DNA from: Arthrobacter pascens
Lineage (GTDB): Bacteria > Actinomycetota > Actinomycetes > Actinomycetales > Micrococcaceae
Assembly: GCF_030815585.1 (NCBI RefSeq)
Contig: NZ_JAUSWY010000001.1
Location: 1,550,001 to 1,614,000, forward strand
Length of the DNA: 64,000 bases
Direction: 5' to 3'
A program made the position numbers and the translations under genes. This document shows positions 50,032 through 60,744 of the stretch, piece after piece (the first letter of the stretch is position 1; each line of letters opens with the position of its first letter). A model generated the notes under the pieces. That model saw nothing but the letters and a program-made list of their open reading frames with translations, searched no databases and had not been told where the DNA came from.

Positions 50032-52635
50032 CTACTCCGCGGGAGCCAGCACCACGTCGCTGACTGTCAGTTCCCCGTCGCCGGCAACGAGCGTCAGTTC
50101 GCGTGCATTCGAGGCGGCCTTGAGGTCCCCGATCCCGGCCTTCAGTTGCGTGGCCACGAATTCCGTAGCGGTAATGGTGGCGGACAGAACCTCGGTGCGC
50201 TGCTTGACCTTGGCTTCGGATTTTGCCTTGCGGACGCCGCTCAGTGCGGTGCCGACAGTGGCGAGCAGGGTGGTGTCGCCGTCGATCTCCAGGGCGGACG
50301 GCCACTGCGAGCGGTGCACGGAGCCGCTGCGCCACCAGCCCCAGACCTCTTCGGTCGCAAAGGGGAGGAAGGGTGCAAAGAGCCTGAGCAGGGTGTCCAG
50401 GCTCGTGGCCAGGGCAGCCAGCACTGAAGCCTGTTCCTGCTCCCCGGCGGCTCCGTAGGCACGGTCCTTGATGAGCTCCACGTAGTCATCGGTGAACTGC
50501 CAGAAGAAGCTCTCGGTGATCTGCAGGGCCCGGGCGTAGTCATAATTCTCGAACGCCTTGGTGGACTGGCGCACCACGTCGGAGAGCTGCGCCAGAACGG
50601 CGCGGTCCAGCGGGTTGGTGAGGACCGAGAGATCCCCGGAAACCACTGAGTCCTCCGTAGCGCCCAGGTTCAGAACGAACTTGGAGGCGTTCAGGAGTTT
50701 GATGGCTAGGCGGCGGCCGATCTTCATCTGCGCGATCTCATACGCCGTGTCCGCGCCAAGCTTGGCGGAGGCTGCCCAGTAGCGCACGGCGTCAGAGCCG
50801 TACTCCTCAAGGACGTCCGTGGGCACAATGACGTTGCCCTTGGACTTGGACATCTTCTTCCGGTCCGGGTCCAGGACCCAGCCCGAAATGGCGGCGTGCT
50901 TCCAGGGCGCAACCTCCTGCAGCGCGTCTGCGCGCACGGCGCTGGAGAACAGCCAGGTCCGGATGATCTCATGCGCCTGCGGACGCACATCGAAAGGAAA
51001 GACCTTAGCAAAGAGGGATTCGTCGCGGGCCCAGCCGCCCACGATCTGTGGCGTCAACGACGAAGTCGCCCAAGTATCCAGGACATCGGGATCTCCGGTG
51101 AAGCCGCCCGGGACATCGCGCTGGGATTCGTCGAAACCGGGCGCAATTTCTGCTGCGGGGTCGACTGGCAGGGATTCCAATGCCGGCAGGATCGGGGAGT
51201 CATAGACGGGGGTCCCGTCAGCGTCCAGCGGGTACCAGACCGGAACCGGAACGCCGAAGAAGCGTTGGCGGGAAACCAGCCAGTCGCCGTTGAGTCCCTC
51301 CACCCAGTTCTCGTAACGGGAGCGCATGAATGCCGGGTGGAATTCCACTTCCTTGCCGCGGCCAATCAGCCGTTCCCGGCGGTCCTGGTCTCGGCCGCCG
51401 TTGCGGATGTACCACTGGCGGGAGGTGACCACTTCGAGTGGCTTATCACCCTTCTCGAAAAAGTTCACGGGGTGCATGATCTTCTTCGGCTCTCCGTCCA
51501 GCAGCTCTGCGGTGACCAGCTGCTGAACCACCGCTTCCTTGGCACTGAAGACAGTCTTGCCGGCGATCGCGGCGAAGGCCTCGCGGCCCACGTCGGTGGT
51601 GATCCAGTCCGGAGTCTCGCCGGTGATCCGGCCATCGCGGCCGACAATCGCGCGGGTGGGCAGCTGCAGCTCCCGCCACCAGGTGACGTCGGTGAGGTCG
51701 CCGAAGGTGCAGACCATGGCGATGCCGGAGCCCTTGTCCGCTTTGGCAAGAGCGTGGGCCTTGACCTCAACCTCGACGCCGAACAGCGGGGAAGTGACCT
51801 TCTTGCCGAACAGCGGCTGGTACCGTTCGTCGTCGGGGTTTGCCACCAGGGCAGCGCACGCGGCCAACAGCTCGGGGCGGGTGGTCTCGACGTAGATCTT
51901 TTCGCCGTCTTCGGTGAAGAACGGGTAGCGGTAGTACGCTCCGGCCACTTCGCGGTCCTCGAGCTCCGCTTGCGCCACTGCCGTACGGAACGTGACATCC
52001 CACAGGGTGGGGGCTTCGGCCATGTAGGCGTCGCCGGCGGCCAGGTTCGCCAGGAAGGCGCGCTGGGAGATTGCCCGCGAGACGTCGTCGATTGTGCGGT
52101 ACGTCAGCGCCCAGTCTACGGACAGGCCAAGCGTCTGGAAGAGGTTCTCAAAGACCTTCTCGTCCTCGACAGCGAGTTCCTCGCACAGTTCGATGAAGTT
52201 CCGGCGTGAGATCACGTCGAAGTCGCGTTGGTTCTTGGCTGTCTGCGCCGGCGGACGGTAGCCGGCGTCGTAGGGAATGGTCGGATCGCAGCGGACGCCG
52301 TAATAATTCTGGACGCGGCGTTCGGTGGGCAGGCCGTTGTCGTCCCAGCCCATCGGGTAGAAGACGTTCTTGCCGATCATTCGCTGGTAGCGGGCCAGCA
52401 CGTCTGTCTGGGTGTAGGAGAACATGTGGCCCACGTGCAGGGATCCCGACGCGGTGGGCGGTGGAGTGTCGATCGAGTAGACCTGTTCCCGGGTGGTGTC
52501 CGGGTTGAACTTGTAGGTCCCTTCGGCAAGCCAGCGCTGCGTGAGGGCAGCTTCGAGCCCCTCAAGGGCGGGCTTGTCCGGAACGTTGATAGGGGCGGTG
52601 GAGGGCGTGTCTGTACCCTGATGTGCTTCAGCCAT
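50032..52635 (-). CDS. valS: Valyl-tRNA synthetase
   Basis: It charges tRNA-Val. The 867-residue class Ia synthetase has SIDTPPPTASGSLHVGHMFS (HIGH motif as HVGH, 67-70), a CP1 editing domain in the middle (ETTRPELLAACAALVANPDD), and KKMSKSKGNVIVPTD for KMSKS. The anticodon-binding domain includes ITESFFWQFTDDYVELIKDR. It is the shorter form without the long C-terminal coiled-coil arm of the E. coli enzyme. ATG 52635. It stands alone, divergent from an SDR gene. Confidence 0.96.
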   Translation of the reverse strand: MAEAHQGTDTPSTAPINVPDKPALEGLEAALTQRWLAEGTYKFNPDTTREQVYSIDTPPPTASGSLHVGHMFSYTQTDVLARYQRMIGKNVFYPMGWDDNGLPTERRVQNYYGVRCDPTIPYDAGYRPPAQTAKNQRDFDVISRRNFIELCEELAVEDEKVFENLFQTLGLSVDWALTYRTIDDVSRAISQRAFLANLAAGDAYMAEAPTLWDVTFRTAVAQAELEDREVAGAYYRYPFFTEDGEKIYVETTRPELLAACAALVANPDDERYQPLFGKKVTSPLFGVEVEVKAHALAKADKGSGIAMVCTFGDLTDVTWWRELQLPTRAIVGRDGRITGETPDWITTDVGREAFAAIAGKTVFSAKEAVVQQLVTAELLDGEPKKIMHPVNFFEKGDKPLEVVTSRQWYIRNGGRDQDRRERLIGRGKEVEFHPAFMRSRYENWVEGLNGDWLVSRQRFFGVPVPVWYPLDADGTPVYDSPILPALESLPVDPAAEIAPGFDESQRDVPGGFTGDPDVLDTWATSSLTPQIVGGWARDESLFAKVFPFDVRPQAHEIIRTWLFSSAVRADALQEVAPWKHAAISGWVLDPDRKKMSKSKGNVIVPTDVLEEYGSDAVRYWAASAKLGADTAYEIAQMKIGRRLAIKLLNASKFVLNLGATEDSVVSGDLSVLTNPLDRAVLAQLSDVVRQSTKAFENYDYARALQITESFFWQFTDDYVELIKDRAYGAAGEQEQASVLAALATSLDTLLRLFAPFLPFATEEVWGWWRSGSVHRSQWPSALEIDGDTTLLATVGTALSGVRKAKSEAKVKQRTEVLSATITATEFVATQLKAGIGDLKAASNARELTLVAGDGELTVSDVVLAPAE

Positions 52636-52731
52636 CTGCCAATTGTTTCACGGTCTCCCCGGCCGGCCGCACGGCGGGCCTGCAGGAGCTCATCGCAGCA
52701 CACCTCCCGGTGATGCAGTTAAGGTGGTTCC

Positions 52732-53490
52732 ATGACTGACGTTTCACATAACAGGGCAGCAGTAGTCACAGGCGCAAGCACCGGAATCGGTGAGGCGACG
52801 GTTCGCGCGCTAAGGGCGGACGGCTGGACGATCTTCGCCGTGGCGCGCCGCGCTGAACGGCTGGCCGCGCTGGAAGCCGAGACCGGCGCCGTCGGAATTG
52901 CCGCCGACATCGCCGAGGACGCCGACGTTGCCAGGCTGCTGGCCCGTGTAACCGAGGCCGGCGGCATCGACACCCTGATCAACATCGCCGGCGGCGCGAG
53001 GGGCGCCGACCCGGTGGCGGACGCCAGCACCGAGGACTGGGAGTGGATGTACCGGGTCAACGTGCTGGGCACCATGAAGCTCACCCGCGCCTTCCTGCCG
53101 ATGCTGCGCGCCAACGGAGAGGGTACCGTCCTGAACCTGACGTCCACGGCCGGGCTGGCAGCGTATGAGGGCGGCGGGGGCTACAACGCGGCCAAGTTTG
53201 CCCAGCATGCCCTGACCGGGGCCCTCCGGCTGGAGGAGGCTGAGCACAACGTCCGGGTGATCGAGGTGGCTCCCGGCCTTGTCCAGACAGAGGAATTCGC
53301 CCTGAACCGCCTCGGTGACCGGCAGTCCGCGGACAATGTCTACAAAGGCGTGGAGAAGCCCCTGACTGCGGCGGATGTGGCAGACGTGGTGCGCTACGCC
53401 GTGACCGCACCGCACCACGTCAATCTGGACCAGATCGTGATGCGGCCCGTGGCCCAGGCCGCCAACTACAAACTGATTCGCAAGAGCTGA
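52732..53490 (+). CDS. Short-chain dehydrogenase/reductase
   Basis: The 252-residue classical SDR has VTGASTGIGEATVRAL for cofactor binding, ADIAEDADVARL for the Asp of NAD(P) choice, NIAGGARGADPV (NAG-like), and catalytic Ser in NLTSTAGLAAYEG with YNAAK as the Tyr/Lys pair. ARR after the second strand suggests NADP(H). ATG 52732. Its stop codon abuts the stop of the convergent EEP gene with no gap. The substrate is unknown. Confidence 0.9.
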   Translation: MTDVSHNRAAVVTGASTGIGEATVRALRADGWTIFAVARRAERLAALEAETGAVGIAADIAEDADVARLLARVTEAGGIDTLINIAGGARGADPVADASTEDWEWMYRVNVLGTMKLTRAFLPMLRANGEGTVLNLTSTAGLAAYEGGGGYNAAKFAQHALTGALRLEEAEHNVRVIEVAPGLVQTEEFALNRLGDRQSADNVYKGVEKPLTAADVADVVRYAVTAPHHVNLDQIVMRPVAQAANYKLIRKS

Positions 53491-54498
53491 TCAGGAGGCG
53501 GGGACGGCGATCGTGGCCAGGACTGCTGCGTGGTCCGTTCCCGCCACCCGGTGGACCTGATAGCCGGAGCTGCCCAGCGCCGGGCTGGTGACCAGATGGT
53601 CGATGGTAATGCCGGGCAGCAGCGGCCCTTCCATGGGCCAGGTGGGCACCAGCCGCGAACCTGACGCTGCCCCCACATCCACCATGCCAGGACCGTCCAC
53701 GCTGTCCAGGATGTCCCTGAACTCGGAGTGGTCAAGGGTGGCGTTGAAATCACCGATCAGGAGCCGGTTGCCGGGACGTTCCGCCAGCCTTCCTACGGCG
53801 GCGAGATCGCTGCGCCACTGGTCAACCCTGACATCCACCGGCGGCAGTGCATGCACGTTCGTCACCTCCAGTTCGGCCACGTTCCCGTACGCCGCGGCTG
53901 TTAACCGCACCGTTGGCATGGCGAACGCGGTGTCCGGGATGAGGCCCACCTTCTCCATCGGGTAGCGGGAATAGGCGGCACTGCCGCCGGCGTCGTCGGT
54001 GGGATCGCTGATCCTGTTCGGCAGGAGCCCGTCCAAACCTTCCGCGGAAAGCCGGTCCTGGAGTCCCTGCGAATGCTCCTGGATGGTCAACAGCCCTATG
54101 CCGTTCTCCCGGACCAGCCGCACAATATCGGCGGCGTCGGCCTGGCCAAACTCCGAGTTGATGCTCATGGTCTTGAGCTCAACCGTAGCGCCGGCGGGTT
54201 CGGCAGCGGGGCGGCCAATGTCGAAGGGGAACAGCCAGAATGCCTGGCAGACAAGCAGCGCAGCCGTGAGCGCCTGTTGCCAACGGCTCCGGCCCAGGAA
54301 AGCCAGCAGCATCGCTGTCGCAGCGGGGACTGCCAGCCACGGCGTGAAGGCCAGCAGCTGGACCACCAGGACGGGCCATTCGGCCGGGATGGCCCGGAAG
54401 ACGGACAGGGCCACCACAGGCAGCGCGACCACGATCGACAGCCATCTGAACACTGCAGCGGGGCGTGGCCTGGCAGGAACGTGAGCGGAAACTGTCAT
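53491..54498 (-). CDS. Membrane-anchored endonuclease/exonuclease/phosphatase (EEP) family protein
   Basis: The 335-residue protein has three N-terminal membrane helices (about 18-95) followed by an EEP domain outside the membrane: TMSINSEFGQADAADIVRLV (Asn), LLTIQEHSQGLQDR (catalytic Glu), NVHALPP, LLIGDFNATLDHSEFRDILD (the GDFN motif) and GITIDHLVTS with the final DH/His in GTDHAAVLATI. Such proteins cleave DNA, phospholipids or inositol phosphates; which of these is not evident. ATG 54498. Confidence 0.87.
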   Translation of the reverse strand: MTVSAHVPARPRPAAVFRWLSIVVALPVVALSVFRAIPAEWPVLVVQLLAFTPWLAVPAATAMLLAFLGRSRWQQALTAALLVCQAFWLFPFDIGRPAAEPAGATVELKTMSINSEFGQADAADIVRLVRENGIGLLTIQEHSQGLQDRLSAEGLDGLLPNRISDPTDDAGGSAAYSRYPMEKVGLIPDTAFAMPTVRLTAAAYGNVAELEVTNVHALPPVDVRVDQWRSDLAAVGRLAERPGNRLLIGDFNATLDHSEFRDILDSVDGPGMVDVGAASGSRLVPTWPMEGPLLPGITIDHLVTSPALGSSGYQVHRVAGTDHAAVLATIAVPAS

Positions 54499-54843
54499 GG
54501 ACTGAGTCTAGGCAACGGCTACCTGGGCCTTAATCCCGGGCGGATTCCAACAACGTCGCAACGCTGACTGAAAGTCGGTGATGAATCCCGGTGCCACGAT
54601 CCCCGCCCAACAGCGGTCACGGGCGCGCAGCCCACAGCACCTTCCACCCGTCGCCGGGACATCCTGTCCGTGGCTGATCTGGCGGGCCTGCGAAATTGGG
54701 AATGTGTTGTCCAGGCCTGAAAGGGCGTGGTGACCCTGGGAAAGATCGTCCCCTGGTTCAAAGATCCTGAAAAGGCACCGGCGATCAATGAATACCTGAG
54801 CGCAGATTGCATAGTCGAACGGAACCATTTCTGCGCATCCGAA
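54499..54843. other. Intergenic stretch, nothing recognised
   Basis: No gene, tRNA or clear hairpin stands out in these 345 bases. A plus-strand frame from 54727 (VTLGKIVPWFKDPEKAPAIN) continues opposite the esterase gene and has no recognisable family. It may be a decayed fragment. Confidence 0.3.
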
Positions 54844-55524
54844 TCATTTCCCGCCGTCCGGTGGCAATGCGTCGAGGATGGCCGCGAGGCTATGCGGGTC
54901 GCGGCGGGCGATGTTGTGACCAACGGGAACTTCATGAACCCGCCAGCCTCTGTCGCCGCGCAACCGTTCGGTCAGTGTCACGAACGGGCTACCTGGCCAC
55001 TCACCACCACTGATGAACGTTCGGCCCAGCCGGTTGCTGGGGTTGCCTTCCAGCCTGATTGACTGGACGAAGCTCGCCAATGGGTGCGGACGCGCGCGGG
55101 GGTCGAGCCCATCGGGGACTGCGACCCATCGACCGTCGGCGCGGGAACCGGCTATGAACAACTCCCGGAAACTGTCGCTGGTCAAAGACCAACACGAATC
55201 CCCGTCGTCCGGGACGTAGGCGTCGATAAAGACGAGCTGGGCGAGACGGGCGCTGAGCCGGTCCGCCACACCGGCGATCACCATCCCGCCGTAGCTATGC
55301 CCGCACAGCGCGAGGGGCGTCTTGTCGTTACGATCAACGATCTCGGCTACCTGGTCAATATGAGTGTCGAGGTTCGGTGGACGGTCCACGTCGACCGGGC
55401 CGTCCAACTCCAACCCCGATAGGGTCACGGCCTCCACATGGTGACCATTTCGGTATAGCTCGGCGGCCACCGAGTCGAACACCCATCCGCCTTGCCAACC
55501 ACCCGGCACCATCACGAACTTCAC
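54844..55524 (-). CDS. α/β-hydrolase (EstC-like esterase)
   Basis: The 226-residue hydrolase has FVMVPGGWQGGWVFDSVAAE with the oxyanion HG-like turn, DQVAEIVDRNDKTPLALCGHSYGGMVIAGV with nucleophile Ser in GHSYGG, QLVFIDAYVPDDGDSCW, and the catalytic His in VPVGHNIARRDP. It is near the family of salicylate-esterase-like plant and bacterial enzymes. ATG 55524. It stands alone before the ileS leader. Location between conserved tRNA-synthetase genes suggests a later insertion, but this is only an impression. Confidence 0.85.
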   Translation of the reverse strand: MKFVMVPGGWQGGWVFDSVAAELYRNGHHVEAVTLSGLELDGPVDVDRPPNLDTHIDQVAEIVDRNDKTPLALCGHSYGGMVIAGVADRLSARLAQLVFIDAYVPDDGDSCWSLTSDSFRELFIAGSRADGRWVAVPDGLDPRARPHPLASFVQSIRLEGNPSNRLGRTFISGGEWPGSPFVTLTERLRGDRGWRVHEVPVGHNIARRDPHSLAAILDALPPDGGK

Positions 55525-55761
55525 GACGCCATTCTAGGCCGCGCAGAACCCGACCAGCACGGCTGACGATCGCCCCCTCGACGACGTGCGGGCTCGCCAC
55601 CGGCGTTCCGAGATGCGTCGATTCCCAGGAACCCGCCCACGAATTGGCCCGGTGAAGCAGGGGCGGTCACCTATGCGGCGCCAGGTGAAGCTCTGAGCAA
55701 AACCTGTTGCAACGATAGTTGGAAAAGGCCCGGGGAATGGCGGTGGGCGCCCCGGCGATAG

Positions 55762-55998
55762 TAGACTCGAAGTTGGCTACGACCCGGCAATCACCGGTGA
55801 GCTTCCGGAAGAACGCACTGACCGCCAGGCATCTGGCGTCGGTGTCAGTAGAACCGGACGGGTAAGCCCGTCACAGCAGTAATGAGCGGCCGGTGCAACA
55901 GCACGCTCCTCGCGGAGCAGCTGCAGTGCCGGTAAGTGAGGTGGTACCGCGGTAAGTGTGCAGTCCCCGGACTGCGCAGGAGCCGTCCTCGCATCCTG
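55762..55998 (+). promoter_or_regulatory. T-box leader of ileS with very short specifier stem
   Basis: The T-box sequence AGGTGGTACCGCGG (55939-55952) is intact. Stem I is minimal: CCGG (55784-55787), loop CAATCA with the isoleucine codon ATC at 55790-55792, CCGG (55794-55797), as in actinobacterial ileS T-boxes. A TAGACT at 55762-55767 is a possible -10 box. After the T-box come CAGTCC/GGACTG and CAGGA/TCCTG stems, with no U-run, so translation control by uncharged tRNA-Ile is likely. Confidence 0.9.
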
Positions 55999-56055
55999 AA
56001 CGGAACCTGACAGCAACGGCTGGACGGTTCACCAGCTCAACCCAGGATGTCGAGA

Positions 56056-59000
56056 ATGACGTATTACCCCAAAGCCTCAGCCTCCCCTTCGGCCGCACCG
56101 GGCTCCGGTGTCTCCGCTTCCGTGAAGTTTCCGGAAATCGAAGAGCGCATCCTGAAGTACTGGGACCAGGACGGCACCTTCCAGGCCAGCATCGACCAGC
56201 GAAGCGCCGACGCCCCCGGTGGCGAGCCCGGCAGCAACGAGTTCGTGTTTTATGACGGCCCTCCGTTTGCCAATGGCCTGCCGCACTACGGCCACCTCCT
56301 TACCGGTTACGCCAAGGACCTGGTGGGGCGCTACCAGACCCAGCGCGGCCGGCGCGTGGAACGCCGCTTCGGCTGGGACACCCACGGTTTGCCCGCCGAG
56401 CTGGAAGCGATGAAGCAGCTCGGGATGACGGACAAGACCCAGATCGAGGCCATGGGCATCGACAAGTTCAACGACGCCTGCCGCGCTTCGGTCATGAAGT
56501 ACGCGGACGAGTGGAAGAGCTATGTCACCCGCCAGGCACGCTGGGTGGACTTCGACAACGACTACAAGACCCTCAACGTCGAATACATGGAGTCGGTCCT
56601 TTGGGCCTTCAAGCAGCTGCACGAAAAGGGGCTGACCTACAACGGCTACCGCGTGCTGCCGTACTGCTGGAAGGACGAGACGCCGCTGTCCAACCATGAG
56701 CTGCGCATGGACGATGACGTCTACAAGAACCGCCAGGACCAGACCGTCACCGTGACGTTCCCCTTCACGGCAGGGGACTCCGCCCTCTCCCGTCAGCTGG
56801 CCGGCGTGCAGGCGCTCGCCTGGACCACCACCCCCTGGACGCTGCCCACCAACCTGGCGCTCGCCGTCGGGCCTTCCATCACGTATGCCGTGCTGCCCGC
56901 CGGACCCAACGGCATCAAGGCCGCCTCGCCAGACGCGCCCGTCACAGGAAGTTTCCTCCTGGCGGTGGACCTGCTGGCCACCTACGCCAAGGACCTGGGC
57001 TACGAGGACGTGGATTCCGCTGAGGCCGCGGTTACGTCCACCCACACCGGGGCCGAACTTGAAGGCCTGCAGTACCAGCCTCTCTGGAACGACTTCAACG
57101 ACGCCGAAAAGTTCGGCACGCAGAACGCCTGGCGGATCCTGGTTGCAGACTACGTCACCACCACCGACGGCACCGGCATCGTCCACCAGGCACCTGCCTA
57201 TGGCGAGGACGACCAGAAGGTCTGTGAAGAAGCTGGCATCCCCGTGGTGCTTTCCGTGGACGAAGGCGCCAAATTCCTGCCACTGTTCAAGCACGGGGAC
57301 CTGCACGACATCGCGGGCATGCAGGTGTTTGAGGCCAATAAGCCCATCACCCAGGTGCTGCGCGCCCAGGGCCGCCTGGTCCGCCAGGCCAGCTACGAGC
57401 ACAGCTACCCGCATTGCTGGCGCTGCCGCAACCCCTTGATCTACCGCGCCGTGTCCTCCTGGTACGTCGAGGTCACCAAGTTCAAGGACCGGATGTCCGA
57501 GCTGAATCAGGAGATCAACTGGATCCCCGGTAACGTCAAGGACGGCCAGTTCGGCAAGTGGCTCGCCAACGCCCGCGACTGGTCCATCAGCCGCAACCGG
57601 TACTGGGGCAGCCCCATCCCCGTATGGCAGTCAAGCGACCCAGAATACCCGCGCACCGACGTCTATGGCTCCCTGGCCGAGATCGAGGCTGACTTCGGCC
57701 GCCTGCCGTTGAACAAGGACGGCCAGGTTGACCTGCACCGGCCGTTCATCGACGAACTGACGCGCCCCAACCCGGATGACCCGCGGACCCCCGAAGAGGG
57801 TCAGTCCGTGATGCGCCGCGTGGAGGACGTGCTGGATGTCTGGTTCGACTCCGGCTCCATGCCGTACGGCCAGGTGCATTACCCGTTCCAGAACGAAGCG
57901 TGGTTTGACACCCACAACCCGGCGGACTTCATCGTCGAGTACATCGGGCAGACCCGCGGCTGGTTCTACATGCTGCACATCCTGTCCACGGCCCTGTTTG
58001 ATCGGCCGGCCTTCCGCAACGTCATCAGCCACGGCATCGTGCTGGGCTCTGACGGCCAGAAGATGTCCAAGAGCCTGCGCAACTACCCGGACGTCTCCGA
58101 GGTCCTGGACCGCGACGGCTCCGACGCCATGCGCTGGTTCCTGATGTCCAGCCCGATCCTGCGTGGCGGAAACCTGGTGGTCACCGAGCAGGGAATCCGC
58201 GACGGCGTCCGCCAGGTCATCCTGCCGCTCTGGAATGTGTACAGCTTCTTTACTCTGTACACCAACGCCGCCGACGGCGGCGCTGGCTACGATGCGAAGC
58301 TGCGCTACGACGGCTACGCCGACACCCTGGACCAGTACCTGCTGGCCAACACCGGCGACCTGGTCCGCAACATGACAGCGCAGCTGGACAGCTACGACAT
58401 CTCCGGTGCCTGCGACGAACTCCGCAGCTACCTGGACATGCTCACCAACTGGTACGTCCGCCGCAGCCGCCAGCGCTTCTTTGACGAGGACCATGATGCG
58501 TTTGACGCGCTGCACACGGCACTGGAGGCCGTCTGCCGGGTGTCCGCCTCCCTGCTGCCGCTCATCTCCGAGGAGATCTGGCGCGGCCTGACCGGCGGCC
58601 GCTCCGTCCACTTGGCCGACTGGCCTGACGCTGACCTGTTCCCGGCCAATGCGGCCCTGGTGGAAGCTATGGACCGTGTGCAGCAGATCTGTTCTACCGG
58701 GTCGTCGCTGCGCAAGGCCGCCAACCTGCGCGTCCGCCTTCCGCTGCAGGAACTGACCGTGGTGGCACCTGGCGCCGACGCGCTGGGCGGGTTTGCCAGC
58801 GTCGTCGCAGATGAACTCAACCTGCGCTCGGTGCGCCTGCTGGACGCTGCCAGCGCCTCCCCGGAGGAGTTCGGCATCGAACAGAAGCTGGTGGTCAATG
58901 CCCGGGCCGCCGGCCCGCGCCTCGGCAAGAACGTCCAACAGGCCATCAAGGGCTCCAAGTCCGGTGACTGGTCGGTTGACGATGATGGCGTGGTCGTCGC

Positions 59001-59379
59001 TGGTGGCCTTGAGCTGGAACCGCAGGAATACACCCTGGAGACCGTGGTGGCGGAATCGGCGGAGGGTGCCGGTTCACGCGCCGCTGCCGTGCTGCCTGGC
59101 GGCGGGTTCGTGGTGCTCAACACCGAAGTCACGCCCGAACTTGAAGCCGAGGGGATGGCCCGCGACATGGTCCGCGCCATCCAGCAGGCACGCAAGGACG
59201 CCGGACTGAATGTGAGCGACCGGATCCGGACCACGGTCACGGCGTCGAAGGATATTTACGACGCCATCAGAGCCAACGAAAACCTTGTAGTCACCGAAAC
59301 GCTCACCATGGAACTCGGCCTGTACTCCAACGGGGACGGCACCGAGCTCCAAATCACCGTAGAAAAAACAGGGGCCTAA
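56056..59379 (+). CDS. ileS: Isoleucyl-tRNA synthetase
   Basis: It charges tRNA-Ile. The 1107-residue protein is of the long (eukaryote-like, type 2) IleRS class. It has [19 protein letters not shown] (HIGH as HYGH, 77-80), a CP1 editing domain ([20 protein letters not shown]), [20 protein letters not shown] with Lys669 of KMSKS, and a long C-terminal domain. Type 2 enzymes are often mupirocin-tolerant; this is family knowledge. I chose ATG 56056 (AGGA 8 bases upstream) over ATG 56047. It is controlled by the T-box and followed by folC after 3 bases. Confidence 0.96.
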   Translation: MTYYPKASASPSAAPGSGVSASVKFPEIEERILKYWDQDGTFQASIDQRSADAPGGEPGSNEFVFYDGPPFANGLPHYGHLLTGYAKDLVGRYQTQRGRRVERRFGWDTHGLPAELEAMKQLGMTDKTQIEAMGIDKFNDACRASVMKYADEWKSYVTRQARWVDFDNDYKTLNVEYMESVLWAFKQLHEKGLTYNGYRVLPYCWKDETPLSNHELRMDDDVYKNRQDQTVTVTFPFTAGDSALSRQLAGVQALAWTTTPWTLPTNLALAVGPSITYAVLPAGPNGIKAASPDAPVTGSFLLAVDLLATYAKDLGYEDVDSAEAAVTSTHTGAELEGLQYQPLWNDFNDAEKFGTQNAWRILVADYVTTTDGTGIVHQAPAYGEDDQKVCEEAGIPVVLSVDEGAKFLPLFKHGDLHDIAGMQVFEANKPITQVLRAQGRLVRQASYEHSYPHCWRCRNPLIYRAVSSWYVEVTKFKDRMSELNQEINWIPGNVKDGQFGKWLANARDWSISRNRYWGSPIPVWQSSDPEYPRTDVYGSLAEIEADFGRLPLNKDGQVDLHRPFIDELTRPNPDDPRTPEEGQSVMRRVEDVLDVWFDSGSMPYGQVHYPFQNEAWFDTHNPADFIVEYIGQTRGWFYMLHILSTALFDRPAFRNVISHGIVLGSDGQKMSKSLRNYPDVSEVLDRDGSDAMRWFLMSSPILRGGNLVVTEQGIRDGVRQVILPLWNVYSFFTLYTNAADGGAGYDAKLRYDGYADTLDQYLLANTGDLVRNMTAQLDSYDISGACDELRSYLDMLTNWYVRRSRQRFFDEDHDAFDALHTALEAVCRVSASLLPLISEEIWRGLTGGRSVHLADWPDADLFPANAALVEAMDRVQQICSTGSSLRKAANLRVRLPLQELTVVAPGADALGGFASVVADELNLRSVRLLDAASASPEEFGIEQKLVVNARAAGPRLGKNVQQAIKGSKSGDWSVDDDGVVVAGGLELEPQEYTLETVVAESAEGAGSRAAAVLPGGGFVVLNTEVTPELEAEGMARDMVRAIQQARKDAGLNVSDRIRTTVTASKDIYDAIRANENLVVTETLTMELGLYSNGDGTELQITVEKTGA

Positions 59380-59382
59380 GAC

Positions 59383-60741
59383 ATGACTGACGAATTCTCT
59401 GTGGAGAGTGTCTACGCCGAGCTGCTCGGGCGTGCACCGGAAAACAAAATGGAGCCGCGCCTGGCGCCGCTGTTCCGGGCCATGGACGTGCTGGGGGAGC
59501 CGAACAAGGCGTTCCCGATCATCCACGTGACCGGAACCAACGGCAAAACCTCCACGGCCCGGATGATCGAGGCCGGCCTGCGCGCCCATGGGCTGAGTAC
59601 CGGCCGTTACACCAGCCCCCACCTGTCCAAGGTCACCGAGCGGATCAGCATTGACGGCCATCCAGTATCTGATGCGACCTTTGTCCGGATCTGGGACGAA
59701 ATCCGCCCCTACCTGCAGATTGTGGACGACGAACTGACGGCAGCCGGTGAGGCCAGGCTCACGTACTTCGAATGCCTGACCATCCTGGGCTTCGCGATAT
59801 TTGCTGACCAGCCCGTCAACGTCGCGGTCATCGAAGTGGGCCTGGGCGGCATCACCGACGCCACCAACGTGGGAGATGGCCAGGTCTCGGTGGTCACCCC
59901 GATCTCGTTGGACCACACGGACCTGCTGGGTGACACCACCGAGGACATCGCGTACGAGAAGGCCGGAATCATCAAGCCCGGTGGCTACCTCATCAGCGCG
60001 GCCCAGCCCGTGGATGCAGCCCAGGTGCTGCTGGAAAAGGCCAAGGAAGTCGCTGTTCCGTTCCGGTTCGAAGGCGTGGAGTTCGGCGTCGAATCCCGGA
60101 TCGTGGCCGTGGGTGGCCAAGTGGTCAGCATCAAGGGCATCGCAGGCCGGTATCCGGAGGTGCTGGTGCCGCTGCACGGTGCCCACCAGGCCCAGAACGC
60201 TGCCGTGGCGGTGGCCGCGCTGGAGGCGTTTTTCGGCGGCGAAAAGGAGCTCGACGCCGAAGTGCTCCAGGAAGCGTTCGCCAGCGTCACCGCACCGGGA
60301 CGCCTGGAAGTTGTCCGGACGGCCCCCACTATCATCGTTGACGCGGCACACAACCCTGATGGCATCCGCGTATCGGCCGAAGCCATCCAGGAGGCTTTCA
60401 GCTTCACCAAGCTGGTGCCGGTGGTGGGCGTGCTCAAGGAAAAAGACGCGGAGGAGATCCTGCGCCAGCTCAAGGAATCGCTGGGAGACCTCGCGGAGGA
60501 ATACTGCTTCACCCAGTCCAACTCACCGCGGGCAGTTCCCGCCGCCGAACTCGCCGAACTCGCGGTTGAAATGGGCTTCGGCGAGGACAACATCCACATT
60601 GCGGAGAAGCTGGACGACGCCCTCGAGTGGGCTGTCGAACGTGCGGAAGCCAACGACGACCTGGCCGGGGGAGTGCTGGTCACGGGCTCCATCACCCTGG
60701 TGGCGGAAGCACGGATCCTGCTGGGAAAGACGGAGGCCTAG
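59383..60741 (+). CDS. folC: Folylpolyglutamate/dihydrofolate synthase
   Basis: It adds glutamates to folates. The 452-residue Mur-ligase-fold enzyme has P-loop VTGTNGKTSTARMIEAG (51-56), the Ω-loop region SPHLSKVTERISIDG, VAVIEVGLGGITDATNV (usually GGRxDATN; here Ile-Thr), VVTPISLDHTDLLGDT with the metal His, and VDAAHNPDGI in the C-terminal domain. ATG 59383 is 3 bases after the ileS stop, so it is in the same transcript and follows T-box control in part. DUF4233 starts 3 bases after its end. Confidence 0.94.
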   Translation: MTDEFSVESVYAELLGRAPENKMEPRLAPLFRAMDVLGEPNKAFPIIHVTGTNGKTSTARMIEAGLRAHGLSTGRYTSPHLSKVTERISIDGHPVSDATFVRIWDEIRPYLQIVDDELTAAGEARLTYFECLTILGFAIFADQPVNVAVIEVGLGGITDATNVGDGQVSVVTPISLDHTDLLGDTTEDIAYEKAGIIKPGGYLISAAQPVDAAQVLLEKAKEVAVPFRFEGVEFGVESRIVAVGGQVVSIKGIAGRYPEVLVPLHGAHQAQNAAVAVAALEAFFGGEKELDAEVLQEAFASVTAPGRLEVVRTAPTIIVDAAHNPDGIRVSAEAIQEAFSFTKLVPVVGVLKEKDAEEILRQLKESLGDLAEEYCFTQSNSPRAVPAAELAELAVEMGFGEDNIHIAEKLDDALEWAVERAEANDDLAGGVLVTGSITLVAEARILLGKTEA

Positions 60742-60744
60742 GCG

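Noticed and set aside
50896..52209. 437-codon plus-strand frame inside valS
   Set aside because: It is antisense to a fully conserved valyl-tRNA synthetase and shows no domain.
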